Assembly: GCA_047974745.1 (NCBI GenBank)
Contig: JBKECO010000002.1
Span: forward strand, 1 to 64,000
Reading direction: 5' to 3'
Length of the DNA: 64,000 nucleotides
Source of the DNA: JBKECO01 sp047974745
GTDB lineage: Bacteria; Bacillota; Clostridia; Lachnospirales; Lachnospiraceae
Shown: positions 1 through 8,527 of the stretch, in pieces
Layout of the letters: every line of letters begins with the position of its first letter
How positions within the stretch are numbered: position 1 is the stretch's first letter
Made by a program: the position numbers and the translations under genes
The notes under the pieces: generated by a model
Databases searched by the model: none
Seen by the model: the letters and a program-made list of their open reading frames with translations, nothing else
Told to the model about the DNA's origin: nothing

Positions 1-211
1 ACACAATTTAACAAAGGCGTTAAAACAATTCTTAGTGTACGGACTCGTAGTACCACTTATTTGTGCTTGAAAAGGCAGAACTTACACTGATTAATATGCT
101 GTCTAAAACAAGAAAGAATTTACAACTCCTCCTCCCGTGCTTTGTAGTATAGCTTCTCACAAGTATTATCTCACGGAGTAGAGGTTTTGAAAATCTTTCA
201 TTACTATTTGT

Positions 212-232
212 GCCGCGCCCGAAGGCGCGCGG
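212..232 (+). promoter_or_regulatory. GC-rich hairpin just 5' of the amino acid SBP ribosome binding site
   Basis: A very GC-rich inverted repeat (CGCGCC, loop CGAA, GGCGCG) ends about six bases before the GGAG of the following gene, in otherwise AT-rich DNA. A hairpin this close to the ribosome binding site could tune translation or mRNA stability. No ligand-binding fold or T-run is visible. Bases 1-211 show no gene and no riboswitch that I recognise. Confidence 0.4.
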
Positions 233-245
233 AATGGAGATTAAT

Positions 246-1175
246 ATGAAAAAGATGAAAATTTTAACAGCAGGATTTCTTGCAGCAGCTATGGTAATGG
301 GACTTACATCCTGTGGCAGTACTTCTACGGACAGCGCTTCTAGTGATGCGACTTCTGTTGATACATCAACGGTCACATCGGAGGTAACAACAGAAGCATC
401 CGAGGCGGCAACAACAGAAGCAGCGGCAACAGAGGTGGCAAGTACGGAATCGGCAGAAGTGGTTACGATCAAAGAGGGTGTGCTGATGGTCGGTGTTGAA
501 GTGGGATATCCGCCAATGGAGTATTTCGCAGAAGACGGAAGTACGATGACCGGATTTGATATTGAAATGGCAAAGGCGATCGCGGAAAAGATGGGACTGG
601 AGGTTGAATTTGTAGATACCGCATGGGATGGTATTTTTGCAGGTGTTGATGCAGACAAATACGACTGTATTATCTCCTCTGTAAGTATTACAGATGAAAG
701 AATCGAAGCATTTAACATGTCAGATCCTTACGTGGCGAACCGCCAGGTGCTCGTAGTTCCCCAGGATTCTGAAATCACATCCATCGATACATTAAGCGGT
801 CACAGTGTTGCAGTACAGGCGGAGACGACTGCAGATAACTATATGAGAGAAAATCAGGAAACACTTGGCGTTACGGATCTGTATGAATATGACAAGATCT
901 TGAACTGCTTTGATGACCTCAAATCGGGACGTGCAGATTCAGTTCTGGTCGACAGCGTCGTTGCTGCTTATTATCTTGGTGAAGATGCATCAGATTATAA
1001 GACCGTTTGGGAAAACGACGATGTAGAGCCTCTTGGTATCTGTATGAAAAAAGGAAATGATGCACTGCTGACTGAAATGAATAAGATCATTGCTGAGCTG
1101 ATGCAGGACGGAACCCTGGACACCATCTCTACGACCTATTTTGGGGATAACAGCAATGTAAAGGCAGTACAATAG
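246..1175 (+). CDS. polar amino acid ABC transporter substrate-binding lipoprotein
   Basis: Solute-binding protein of the bacterial family 3 (polar amino acids), expected to be lipid-anchored on the outer face of the membrane and to deliver substrate to the permease and ATPase encoded next. The start at 246 gives a signal peptide beginning MKKMKIL with lipobox LTSC (Cys23) and has a GGAG at good distance; an in-frame ATG at 210 would put extra residues before the signal peptide. A Ser/Thr/Ala/Glu-rich linker covers roughly residues 24-78. The family 3 core follows, with the typical GVEVGYPPMEY and GFDIEMAKAIAEKMG segments and the DTAWDGIFAGVDADKYD stretch. 309 aa is normal once the linker is counted. 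The exact amino acid cannot be read from the sequence. Confidence 0.93.
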   Translation: MKKMKILTAGFLAAAMVMGLTSCGSTSTDSASSDATSVDTSTVTSEVTTEASEAATTEAAATEVASTESAEVVTIKEGVLMVGVEVGYPPMEYFAEDGSTMTGFDIEMAKAIAEKMGLEVEFVDTAWDGIFAGVDADKYDCIISSVSITDERIEAFNMSDPYVANRQVLVVPQDSEITSIDTLSGHSVAVQAETTADNYMRENQETLGVTDLYEYDKILNCFDDLKSGRADSVLVDSVVAAYYLGEDASDYKTVWENDDVEPLGICMKKGNDALLTEMNKIIAELMQDGTLDTISTTYFGDNSNVKAVQ

Positions 1176-1202
1176 CGTTGGTTTAAAAAGGGGATTTGAC
1201 CT

Positions 1203-1853
1203 ATGGAAGCAATTATCAGCTGGATTCCACAGCTACTTAAAGGTGCTGAAGTCACGATTGCACTGACGATTACATCTGTTATCACAGCAATCGTGCTCAG
1301 TGTATTCATGGCATTGGGAAAAATGTCGAAGAATAAGGTCGTCAGCAAAGCATGTACCGCATATATTTTCTTTTTCCGCGGTACACCACTGCTCATGCAG
1401 CTGTACTTTATCTATTATGCACTGCCTCAGATCAGCCCGATGCTCACGATCGACAATCGATTTTTTGCGGCGTTCATAGCGTATACGCTCAATAGCACTG
1501 CATATTGTGCTGAAATTGTTCGTGCGGCGATCCAGTCCATTGACAAAGGACAATTTGAAGCATCTAAGGCATTGGGAATGAGCTATGCTCAGACGATGCG
1601 CCTGGTTATTCTGCCTCAGTCGATACGAAGGCTGATTCCACCGGTATCGAATGAATTCATTATGGTATTAAAGGATGCCTCCCTGGTTTCGATCATTGCG
1701 CTGGCAGATCTTACAAAAGTGACTCGATCCATCTCCTCATCAACAGGAAGTGCCCTGGTCTATATTCCGGCAATGATCTTATACCTGCTGATGACTGCAT
1801 TTTTCGAATATATCTTCCATCGTCTGGAAGCAAAATATTCGAAGTATGAATAG
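1203..1853 (+). CDS. amino acid ABC transporter permease
   Basis: Inner membrane permease of the HisM/GlnP type for polar amino acid uptake. The 216 aa protein is almost entirely hydrophobic helices and carries the EAA-loop consensus EASKALGMSYAQTMRLVILP in its second half, which contacts the ATPase. It lies 27 bases after the binding protein and 11 bases before the ATPase gene, in one operon. It is the only permease gene present, so it probably forms a homodimer. An AGGGG-type ribosome binding site precedes ATG 1203. Confidence 0.95.
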   Translation: MEAIISWIPQLLKGAEVTIALTITSVITAIVLSVFMALGKMSKNKVVSKACTAYIFFFRGTPLLMQLYFIYYALPQISPMLTIDNRFFAAFIAYTLNSTAYCAEIVRAAIQSIDKGQFEASKALGMSYAQTMRLVILPQSIRRLIPPVSNEFIMVLKDASLVSIIALADLTKVTRSISSSTGSALVYIPAMILYLLMTAFFEYIFHRLEAKYSKYE

Positions 1854-1864
1854 GAGGAGCCAGA

Positions 1865-2623
1865 ATGTCAATTATCAGAACAGAACATCTTTGTAAAGAT
1901 TTTGGAGAATTAAAGGTACTAAAGGATATCAATCTTACCGTGGAAAAAGGAGAAGTGGTCGTCATTATCGGTCCCTCAGGTGCCGGGAAGTCCACCTACC
2001 TGCGCTCGTTGAATAAGCTGGAAAAAATAACCAGCGGTAAGATATTTATACACGATGAATTATTTTATCACAGAGAACACGATAAGACGGTGGAAAAGAC
2101 CTCATCAGAAAAAAGCAAGGAGCTTCTTCTGGAAATGGGAATGGTATTTCAGCGATTCAACCTGTTCCCTCATAAGACCGTTCTGGAAAATGTAATGCTT
2201 TCGCCTGTCCATGTCAAAAAAGTAAATAAAGAGGAAGCGGAAAAGACGGCAAGAGATCTGATTACCCGGGTAGGTCTGGCTGATAAGTTCGAGATATACC
2301 CATCAAAGCTCTCCGGAGGCCAGCAGCAGCGTCTTGCAATTGCAAGAGCTCTTGCAATGCATCCAGAGGTCATGCTGTTTGATGAACCGACTTCCGCACT
2401 AGATCCTGAACTGGTCAATGAAGTCCTGAACGTAATGAAGGATCTGGCAAATCAGGGAATGACCATGCTCTGTGTGACACACGAGATGGGATTTGCAAAG
2501 GAAGTGGCGGATCGGGTCGTATTTATGGCTGACGGTGAAATATTAGAAGAAGGGACTCCACAAGAAATTTTTTCTAATCCAAAAACGGATAAGGCAAAAC
2601 AGTTCTTGAGAAGCATTTTATAA
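1865..2623 (+). CDS. amino acid ABC transporter ATP-binding protein
   Basis: Cytoplasmic ATPase of the amino acid importer encoded by the two preceding genes. It shows Walker A GPSGAGKST, the ABC signature LSGGQQQRLAIARAL, Walker B VMLFDEPTSALDPE and the switch histidine in CVTHEMGFA. The 252 aa length is close to GlnQ/HisP proteins (about 240); the small excess is a charged insertion before the Q-loop segment (VFQRFNLFPHKT). The ribosome binding site AGGAGG lies just after the permease stop codon. Confidence 0.95.
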   Translation: MSIIRTEHLCKDFGELKVLKDINLTVEKGEVVVIIGPSGAGKSTYLRSLNKLEKITSGKIFIHDELFYHREHDKTVEKTSSEKSKELLLEMGMVFQRFNLFPHKTVLENVMLSPVHVKKVNKEEAEKTARDLITRVGLADKFEIYPSKLSGGQQQRLAIARALAMHPEVMLFDEPTSALDPELVNEVLNVMKDLANQGMTMLCVTHEMGFAKEVADRVVFMADGEILEEGTPQEIFSNPKTDKAKQFLRSIL

Positions 2624-2625
2624 GC

Positions 2626-3567
2626 ATGTCAGATTTAAAATATCAAAAACGAAAAGCAAGAAATACCTTTATGCTGCTGTTGACAGCACTGATCTGGGGA
2701 TGTGCGTTTGTAGCACAAAGCGTCGGGATGAATTTCATCGGACCATTTACCTTCAGTGCTGTCCGCAGTGCTGTTGGCTGCTTGTTCCTGCTAGGCTATA
2801 TTGCTTTAATACACCGTCATACAAAAAGTGGAAAAACAGCTTTAAAATCAAGAAAACAGCTTGTGATCGGAGGGTTTTTCTGCGGATTTATTATGTTTGC
2901 AGCCTCCAATCTGCAGCAATTCGGTATTCTGTATTCAGGAGTTGGAAAAGCTGGATTCATAACTGCGCTGTATATTGTGTTCGTTCCACTGATCGGCATC
3001 CTGTTACATAGAAAACACGGGAAGCGACTTTGGTTAGCGGTTGCACTGGCTCTGGTCGGACTATATCTGCTCTGTGTAAAAAGCGGGAATCTATACCCTG
3101 AGTCTGGGGATATCCTGCTTATTTTGTGTGCAGTTATATTTGCAGTACATATTCTGCTGGTCGATCGTTTTACGAATCTGGTCGATGGGGTATGGCTGTC
3201 CTGCATACAATTCTTTGTTTGTGCACTGCTTTCAGCGATCGCCATGTTCTTTGTCGAAGAGCCGCAGATATCTGCGATACTGCTGGCCTGGAAGCCGATC
3301 CTGTATGCAGGTATTTTATCCTCGGGCATTGCATATACCTTACAGATCGTAGGGCAAAAAGGACTAAATCCAGTCATCGCATCCTTGATCATGAGTCTGG
3401 AGTCCGTATTTGCAGCACTGGCAGGCTGGTTCATTCTGGGAGAAACATTGAGTGTACGGGAGCTTATTGGCTGCGGAATTGTATTTGCAGCAATCATTCT
3501 TGCGCAAATTCCGGATAAAAGCAGACTGCTGCCCGATGATGCCGAAGAATTATTTGACAAAGACTAG
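2626..3567 (+). CDS. EamA/DMT family transporter
   Basis: Drug/metabolite transporter superfamily protein with about ten predicted membrane helices in two EamA repeats (first repeat roughly residues 15-150, second 160-300). The second repeat includes the typical ISSLESV-like motif as IASLIMSLESVFAALAGW. Substrates of this superfamily are diverse and cannot be assigned here; export of amino acids or metabolites is common. It starts only two bases after the ATPase stop codon with little ribosome binding site of its own, which suggests translational coupling to the amino acid ABC operon. Confidence 0.9.
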   Translation: MSDLKYQKRKARNTFMLLLTALIWGCAFVAQSVGMNFIGPFTFSAVRSAVGCLFLLGYIALIHRHTKSGKTALKSRKQLVIGGFFCGFIMFAASNLQQFGILYSGVGKAGFITALYIVFVPLIGILLHRKHGKRLWLAVALALVGLYLLCVKSGNLYPESGDILLILCAVIFAVHILLVDRFTNLVDGVWLSCIQFFVCALLSAIAMFFVEEPQISAILLAWKPILYAGILSSGIAYTLQIVGQKGLNPVIASLIMSLESVFAALAGWFILGETLSVRELIGCGIVFAAIILAQIPDKSRLLPDDAEELFDKD

Positions 3568-3633
3568 TTATTTTAGCGATTTCAGTATACAATAATAGGG
3601 AAACTAGCATCAATCATTTATGGAGGATTTTTT

Positions 3634-4287
3634 ATGAAGTTTTTTCTTGATACAGCAAAGGTAGAAGACATTAAGAAAGCGAATGACATGGGCGTTATTT
3701 GTGGTGTGACGACAAATCCATCCCTGATTGCAAAAGAAGGAAGAGATTTTACAGAGGTGATCAAAGAGATCACAGAAATCGTTGATGGACCAATCAGCGG
3801 AGAAGTGAAAGCAACAACGACAATGGCTGATGATATGATTGCTGAAGGCCGTGTTATTGCAGCGATTCATAAGAATATGGTCGTAAAAATACCGATGACG
3901 ATCGAAGGGCTGAAAGCCGTTAAAGTGTTGTCCAAAGAGGGCATCAAAACGAATGTCACCTTGATTTTTACAGCAAATCAGGCTATACTGGCAGCAGAGG
4001 CTGGCGCAAGCTACGTATCGCCATTTCTTGGAAGATTAGATGATATCAGTGTGTATGGAGTAGATCTAATCCGTGATATCGCTGAAATATTCAGTATTTA
4101 CGGATACGAAACAGAGATCATTGCAGCATCCGTTCGTCACCCTGTTCATGTAACGGATTGTGCTCTCGCAGGAGCGGATATTGCAACAGTTCCTTATAGC
4201 GTAATTGAGCAGATGACAAAACATCCATTGACAGATCAGGGAATCGAGAAATTCAAGAAGGATTACGAAGCAGTCTTCGGAGAGTAA
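3634..4287 (+). CDS. fsa: fructose-6-phosphate aldolase / small transaldolase
   Basis: Class I aldolase of the small transaldolase group (TalC/FSA/MipB), a cytoplasmic enzyme of the non-oxidative pentose phosphate route. The 217 aa length fits the short subfamily. The Schiff-base lysine is Lys85 in MVVKIPMT, at the position known from E. coli FSA, and the TTNPSLIAKEGR segment is typical. Transaldolase versus fructose-6-phosphate aldolase activity cannot be separated from sequence alone. A strong GGAGG precedes ATG 3634. It is apparently a separate transcription unit from the transporter genes upstream. Confidence 0.93.
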   Translation: MKFFLDTAKVEDIKKANDMGVICGVTTNPSLIAKEGRDFTEVIKEITEIVDGPISGEVKATTTMADDMIAEGRVIAAIHKNMVVKIPMTIEGLKAVKVLSKEGIKTNVTLIFTANQAILAAEAGASYVSPFLGRLDDISVYGVDLIRDIAEIFSIYGYETEIIAASVRHPVHVTDCALAGADIATVPYSVIEQMTKHPLTDQGIEKFKKDYEAVFGE

Positions 4288-4330
4288 AAATATCTGCAGC
4301 ATAGTAAAATAAGAAAAGAAGGTGAATAGT

Positions 4331-4765
4331 ATGGAAGCATATATCTGGTTAATCATAATGGTTGCATTTCTTGTTATTGAGGCAGCAACAGCCGGCCTGG
4401 CAACAATATGGTTCGCAATAGGTGCTCTGGTGGCTATGATTGCAAATTTGATGGGATTTGGAATTGTCAGTCAGTTTGCAAGTTTTATTATAGTATCACT
4501 TCTAATGCTTGCTTTCACCAGACCAATTGCATTAAAATATCTGAATCCCAAAAAAATAAAAACGAATTATGAGGATGCAGAAGGAAAAACCGTAAAGATT
4601 ACCGAGCGGGTGGATAATGACAATGAAACGGGCAAAGCAATTTTAAACGGACAGGAGTGGACTGTAAAATCCTGGAAGGATGATGTTATTCTAGAGAAAG
4701 AGTCCATGGCCAAAGTTCAGGAAGTAAAAGGTGTCAAGCTCATTGTAAAGCCTGAGCAGGAATAA
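4331..4765 (+). CDS. NfeD family membrane protein
   Basis: NfeD-like protein of 144 aa with two or three N-terminal membrane helices (about residues 4-75) and a C-terminal OB-fold domain (about 85-144), seen in the segment GKTVKITERVDNDNETGKA followed by NGQEWTVKSW. Family members usually partner with SPFH/flotillin proteins, but no SPFH gene is adjacent. Start 4331 is chosen over an in-frame GTG at 4322 because AGAAGGTG lies directly before it at normal spacing. The exact role is unknown. Confidence 0.85.
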   Translation: MEAYIWLIIMVAFLVIEAATAGLATIWFAIGALVAMIANLMGFGIVSQFASFIIVSLLMLAFTRPIALKYLNPKKIKTNYEDAEGKTVKITERVDNDNETGKAILNGQEWTVKSWKDDVILEKESMAKVQEVKGVKLIVKPEQE

Positions 4766-4789
4766 GCGGAATAAGAATCATAAAATCGA

Positions 4790-4827
4790 ACATCCAAATA
4801 CAGAAGCATAGGTATTTGGATGTTTTT
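4790..4827 (+). terminator. intrinsic terminator after nfeD
   Basis: A near-perfect hairpin with arms ACATCCAAATAC and GTATTTGGATGT around a ten-base loop is followed by TTTTTT. It ends the nfeD transcript. It also shows that the upstream in-frame ATG at 4820 is not the start of the next gene. Confidence 0.9.
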
Positions 4828-4849
4828 TCGTATAGCAGGAAGGAAATTT

Positions 4850-5779
4850 ATGAAATTAGTTTTTTTAGATGCCAAATCGATCGGAGAGGATATTGACCTA
4901 TCCGGATTTGACAAACTTGGTGAAGTGGAAAAATATGACTTTACACGTGACTATGAGGTGGAAGCCCGCTCAAGGGATGCGGACATCCTGATCGTTAATA
5001 AGGTCAGTATTAACAGTGAGACCATTGCAGGTGCAAAGAATCTGAAAATGGTCTGTGTGACAGCTACAGGAACGAATAATCTGGATAAGGCATATCTGGA
5101 AGAAAGAGGAATTCTTTGGCGAAATGTGGCAGGTTATTCCACAGAATCGGTAGCTCAGCATACTTTTGCAATGTTCTTTTACCTGTATGAGAAGCTGCGG
5201 TATTATGATGAATATGTGAAAAGTGGTGCTTATGTAAATGACACGATCTTTACCCATTTCTCTGAACATTTTCACGAATTGAACCAGAAGACATGGGGAA
5301 TCATCGGAATGGGCAGCATCGGGCAGAGAGTTGCAACAATAGCACAGGCATTTGGCTGCCGTGTGATCTATTACTCTACATCGGGACTAAATCATCAGTC
5401 GGATTTTCAGGAGGTCTCTTTTCAAACACTGCTTGGGGAGTCAGATGTAATATCTGTACACGCTCCGTTGAATGAAAACACACAAGATCTTATGGATCGT
5501 GCAGCATTTTTACAGATGAAGCCAGAGGCAGTTTTTTTGAATCTGGGCAGAGGTCAGATCGTAGTCGAAGAAGATCTGGCAGCCGCACTAGAGGAAGGCG
5601 AAATCGCTGCTGCAGGATTGGATGTACTTACAAAAGAGCCAATGAGTGAACACAATCCCCTCCTTCGTATCAAAGATTCCAACAGACTTTTGATCACACC
5701 CCATATCGCCTGGGCTAGTGTTGAAGCACGCAACAGACTTATGAGGACGATTCTTGACCAGGTCAGGGACGAAATGTAA
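4850..5779 (+). CDS. D-isomer-specific 2-hydroxyacid dehydrogenase
   Basis: NAD-dependent dehydrogenase of the D-2-hydroxyacid family, which interconverts 2-oxo acids and D-2-hydroxyacids (hydroxypyruvate, glycerate or lactate type). The Rossmann motif is GIIGMGSIGQ. The catalytic triad is visible as Arg in LNLGRGQIV, Glu in LDVLTKEP and His in ITPHIAWAS. At 309 aa it matches the family. Start 4850 has AAGGAAA upstream, and the alternative at 4820 lies inside the preceding terminator. Substrate is not determinable. Confidence 0.92.
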   Translation: MKLVFLDAKSIGEDIDLSGFDKLGEVEKYDFTRDYEVEARSRDADILIVNKVSINSETIAGAKNLKMVCVTATGTNNLDKAYLEERGILWRNVAGYSTESVAQHTFAMFFYLYEKLRYYDEYVKSGAYVNDTIFTHFSEHFHELNQKTWGIIGMGSIGQRVATIAQAFGCRVIYYSTSGLNHQSDFQEVSFQTLLGESDVISVHAPLNENTQDLMDRAAFLQMKPEAVFLNLGRGQIVVEEDLAAALEEGEIAAAGLDVLTKEPMSEHNPLLRIKDSNRLLITPHIAWASVEARNRLMRTILDQVRDEM

Positions 5780-5795
5780 AAAAAGTGTGAAAAAC

Positions 5796-5824
5796 TTGTA
5801 AAGGGCAGTGGTTTGCGTTATAGT
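5796..5824 (+). promoter_or_regulatory. sigma-A-type promoter abutting the LTA synthase-like gene
   Basis: TTGTAA at 5796-5801 and TATAGT at 5819-5824 are separated by 17 bases. The predicted transcription start falls around 5831, practically at the ATG at 5833. No Shine-Dalgarno sequence is visible before that ATG or before the one at 5839. Confidence 0.5.
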
Positions 5825-5832
5825 TACAAATT

Positions 5833-7803
5833 ATGAAGATGAAAGTTGAAATTACAAAAACAAGTTTAATTTATTCAGGTATTATGCTATTGCTGTCACT
5901 GGGATCCCATTTTCTGGCAGGCATCTCTTTGTTCAATGTGACCTTATTCACTGTTTTGTTTTTTGCTGGGACAGTCCTTCGGATCGAGCTGACAGAAAAA
6001 ATGAATTTTCTCTGGACACTGTTGCTTTTTTTGGCGAGCAGTGTCTTATCTGCCTACATGGTTCAATATGTTTTGCTGGTGTCAGATCTGAGAGATATTA
6101 TTTCACCGGAAAAATTTTTTTTTAATGCATGTCTTTCGCTGATCGTTTATCTGACGATGCTTTTTATCACGAACCGCGTTGCCGTAGCAGCGATTTTGGC
6201 AAATGTAGCGTTGATGTTCTTTGCGATCCTGGATTTTTTTGTATATACATTCCGAGGAAATGAATTTACATTTGGCGACATATCGACTGCACTGACCGGA
6301 TTATCGGTGGCGTCGAATTACCAATTCCAATTGAATGCACAGATCATGAATGCTCTGCTACTGCTGATCGTATATATCGTATGGGTCAAAAAGATCAGAA
6401 TTCGTTTTCAGAGAAAATGGAGCATGAGGGCTGTCTGTCTGGCAGGGTCGGCATGTATGCTTTTTCTGGTACTGAATCAAACGGAAACGACAGTAACAGA
6501 AACCTGGGAGCAAAAAGGTACCTATCGAAATGGTTATATTTTGAATTTTGCACTCAGTGTCAGGGATTCTTTTGTGGAAAAGCCGGAGGGATATTCTCTG
6601 GAAAAGGTGGATCTTTTGGAGGAGGAGTATTCCACGATAGAAGATGGGATACAAGAAGATGAGATACAAAAACCAACGGTCATTGTTATTATGAATGAAT
6701 CCTTCACCGATTTTAGAGTTCTGGGCAACCTGTATACAAATAAAGAGGTCATGCCCTTTATCGATTCGTTGTCGAATAATACGATAAAAGGATATGCACT
6801 GGCTTCTGTGTTCGGAGCGAAGACGCCAAACTCTGAATGGGAATTCCTGACTGGGAATTCAATGGCCTGGCTTCCAAGTGGTTCTGTTCCCTATCAGCAG
6901 TATGTTAGTGAAGACAACGCATATTCTTTAGTCTCTAAGCTGAAAGAACAAGGCTATACAACGGTTGCGATGCATCCGTACTATGCCTCAGGGTGGAGCA
7001 GGAACACGGTTTATCCAGTGCTTGGATTTGATGAAATACAGTTCCTAGAGGATTTTGACCAGACCAATCTGATGCGGGAATATGTCTCGGATGAGACCAT
7101 GTTCTCTCAGATCATTGACCGATATGAGAGCCGAAGTGCCGGAGAAAAACTTTTTTTAATGGGCATTACGATGCAGAACCATGGTGGATACACGCAGGTG
7201 TATGATAACTTTTCATCGGATATCCGCATCACGAATATGATGTATGAAGATGTGAATCAATATCTGTCTCTTGCACATCAGACTGATCTGGCGGTGGAAA
7301 ATCTGATAACCTATTTCGAGAACAAAGAGGAACCAGTGATCGTTTGCTTTTTTGGAGACCATCAGCCGAGTCTGAATACGAATTTTTATCAGAGGCTTAA
7401 TTCAAAGGGATTGTCCGGACTGTCACTGGACGAATTGGAAGAACTATATTCTGTGCCATTTTTTATATGGACAAACTATGATTCCAAGGAGGAAACGGAG
7501 CAGATCACCAGTCTGAACTACCTGTCCTCTATGCTGATGGTGCAGGCGGGACTGGAACTATCCCCCTATCAGCAGTTTTTGGCTGACATGAGAGATGTCA
7601 TTCCTTCCATGAATGCAAGAGCATATTACTCCCTTCAAAATGGAGGCTATGCCTATTATTCAGAAGCGACCGGAGAAGAAGCAAAATGGCTGGAGGATTA
7701 TCAGATCCTGCAGTACAATGGCTTATTTGATGATGATGCGAGCCAGATCTTCTTTGATGGAAATGATGCTTCTGAGGAGCTGATAGAAACGGAGGAGAAA
7801 TAA
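5833..7803 (+). CDS. LTA synthase family membrane sulfatase-fold protein
   Basis: Polytopic membrane protein with about five N-terminal helices (residues 10-215) and an extracellular alkaline phosphatase/sulfatase-fold domain (about 285-600), as in lipoteichoic acid synthases and related glycerol-phosphate transferases. Motifs include VIVIMNESFTDF at the first metal site, the candidate nucleophile threonine in AKTPNSEWEFLTG, HPYYASGWSRN and the metal-binding FFGDHQPSL. It may polymerise or transfer glycerol-phosphate groups onto envelope polymers. There is no recognisable ribosome binding site, and a promoter ends only eight bases before the ATG. The lipoprotein gene follows after one base, so the two are co-transcribed. 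Confidence 0.88.
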   Translation: MKMKVEITKTSLIYSGIMLLLSLGSHFLAGISLFNVTLFTVLFFAGTVLRIELTEKMNFLWTLLLFLASSVLSAYMVQYVLLVSDLRDIISPEKFFFNACLSLIVYLTMLFITNRVAVAAILANVALMFFAILDFFVYTFRGNEFTFGDISTALTGLSVASNYQFQLNAQIMNALLLLIVYIVWVKKIRIRFQRKWSMRAVCLAGSACMLFLVLNQTETTVTETWEQKGTYRNGYILNFALSVRDSFVEKPEGYSLEKVDLLEEEYSTIEDGIQEDEIQKPTVIVIMNESFTDFRVLGNLYTNKEVMPFIDSLSNNTIKGYALASVFGAKTPNSEWEFLTGNSMAWLPSGSVPYQQYVSEDNAYSLVSKLKEQGYTTVAMHPYYASGWSRNTVYPVLGFDEIQFLEDFDQTNLMREYVSDETMFSQIIDRYESRSAGEKLFLMGITMQNHGGYTQVYDNFSSDIRITNMMYEDVNQYLSLAHQTDLAVENLITYFENKEEPVIVCFFGDHQPSLNTNFYQRLNSKGLSGLSLDELEELYSVPFFIWTNYDSKEETEQITSLNYLSSMLMVQAGLELSPYQQFLADMRDVIPSMNARAYYSLQNGGYAYYSEATGEEAKWLEDYQILQYNGLFDDDASQIFFDGNDASEELIETEEK

Positions 7804-7804
7804 A

Positions 7805-8482
7805 ATGAGGGTGAAGCAAAGGTTTATAGGAGCAACAGCTGTACTTGTCATGTTATCTGCAATGGTTTTTGCCGGCTGTAACCAGATCGAGCAGGTCGTT
7901 CATGATAATGTCGAACCGAGTGAGGGAACAGAGGTGACATCAGATTCAATGGAAGGCTCGTTCCAGTTAATGAGTAAGCACACTAAGACAAGTATTGAGT
8001 CAGAAGAGACTAGAATCCTTACATTCCATTCCTCCATCCAGACCTATGAACTGATCGCTCAGACGGGGGAAGAAGCATTCGTGATAGATTCGGGCACTTT
8101 TTCTCAGGAGGGCAGTCAGATACACACATATTCAGAAACAAGTGACGAGTATACACTTGGCTATATTATGGAGGGGGACTATCTTTTGCTGGATGACAGC
8201 TATTTTGATGGGGAGATTCCAGGCAGTGATAGTTTTGATCTGACCGTCACGCTTGATACAGAAGCCCTGAAAGATCAAATCGTTTTTTTTGAGAATGGGA
8301 GTTATCTCAGAGAACGGCAGAACAACGAAGAAATAAGTATTCAGACGGAAGGAACGTATCAGAGAATTGATTCCATACTGACCCTTTATGATGATGAAGG
8401 AAATGCAGAAGAGTCTTTTTACATCTATGAAGATCAGTTGGTAAGTGAATATTATAAAAAGGCAGCCGATCAGGCGGCATAG
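7805..8482 (+). CDS. hypothetical lipoprotein
   Basis: A 225 aa protein with a signal peptide and lipobox FAGC (Cys25), so it is expected to be lipid-anchored outside the cell. The rest is acidic and rich in beta-prone segments with repeated tyrosines. I do not recognise a family. It follows the LTA synthase-like gene by one base with a ribosome binding site GGAGG inside the end of that gene, so a shared envelope role is plausible but is inference. Confidence 0.8.
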   Translation: MRVKQRFIGATAVLVMLSAMVFAGCNQIEQVVHDNVEPSEGTEVTSDSMEGSFQLMSKHTKTSIESEETRILTFHSSIQTYELIAQTGEEAFVIDSGTFSQEGSQIHTYSETSDEYTLGYIMEGDYLLLDDSYFDGEIPGSDSFDLTVTLDTEALKDQIVFFENGSYLRERQNNEEISIQTEGTYQRIDSILTLYDDEGNAEESFYIYEDQLVSEYYKKAADQAA

Positions 8483-8483
8483 C

Positions 8484-8527
8484 AAAAAAGAAACGGTTCA
8501 AATCCATATCATGGGTTTGGACCGTTT
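8484..8527 (-). terminator. long stem terminator after the lacI-type gene
   Basis: A 17-base-pair stem (8491-8507 with 8511-8527, two G-U pairs) has a three-base loop. On the minus strand it is followed by TTTCTTTTTT, giving a good terminator for the regulator, whose stop codon lies inside the stem. It may also stop the convergent lipoprotein transcript, though the plus-strand T-run is short. Confidence 0.85.

Noticed and set aside
32..718. Long minus-strand open frame over the amino acid binding-protein gene
   Set aside because: Its length comes from the low-complexity Ser/Thr/Glu linker of the real gene; it has no ribosome binding site or family match. The same holds for the minus-strand frame at 40635-40934.
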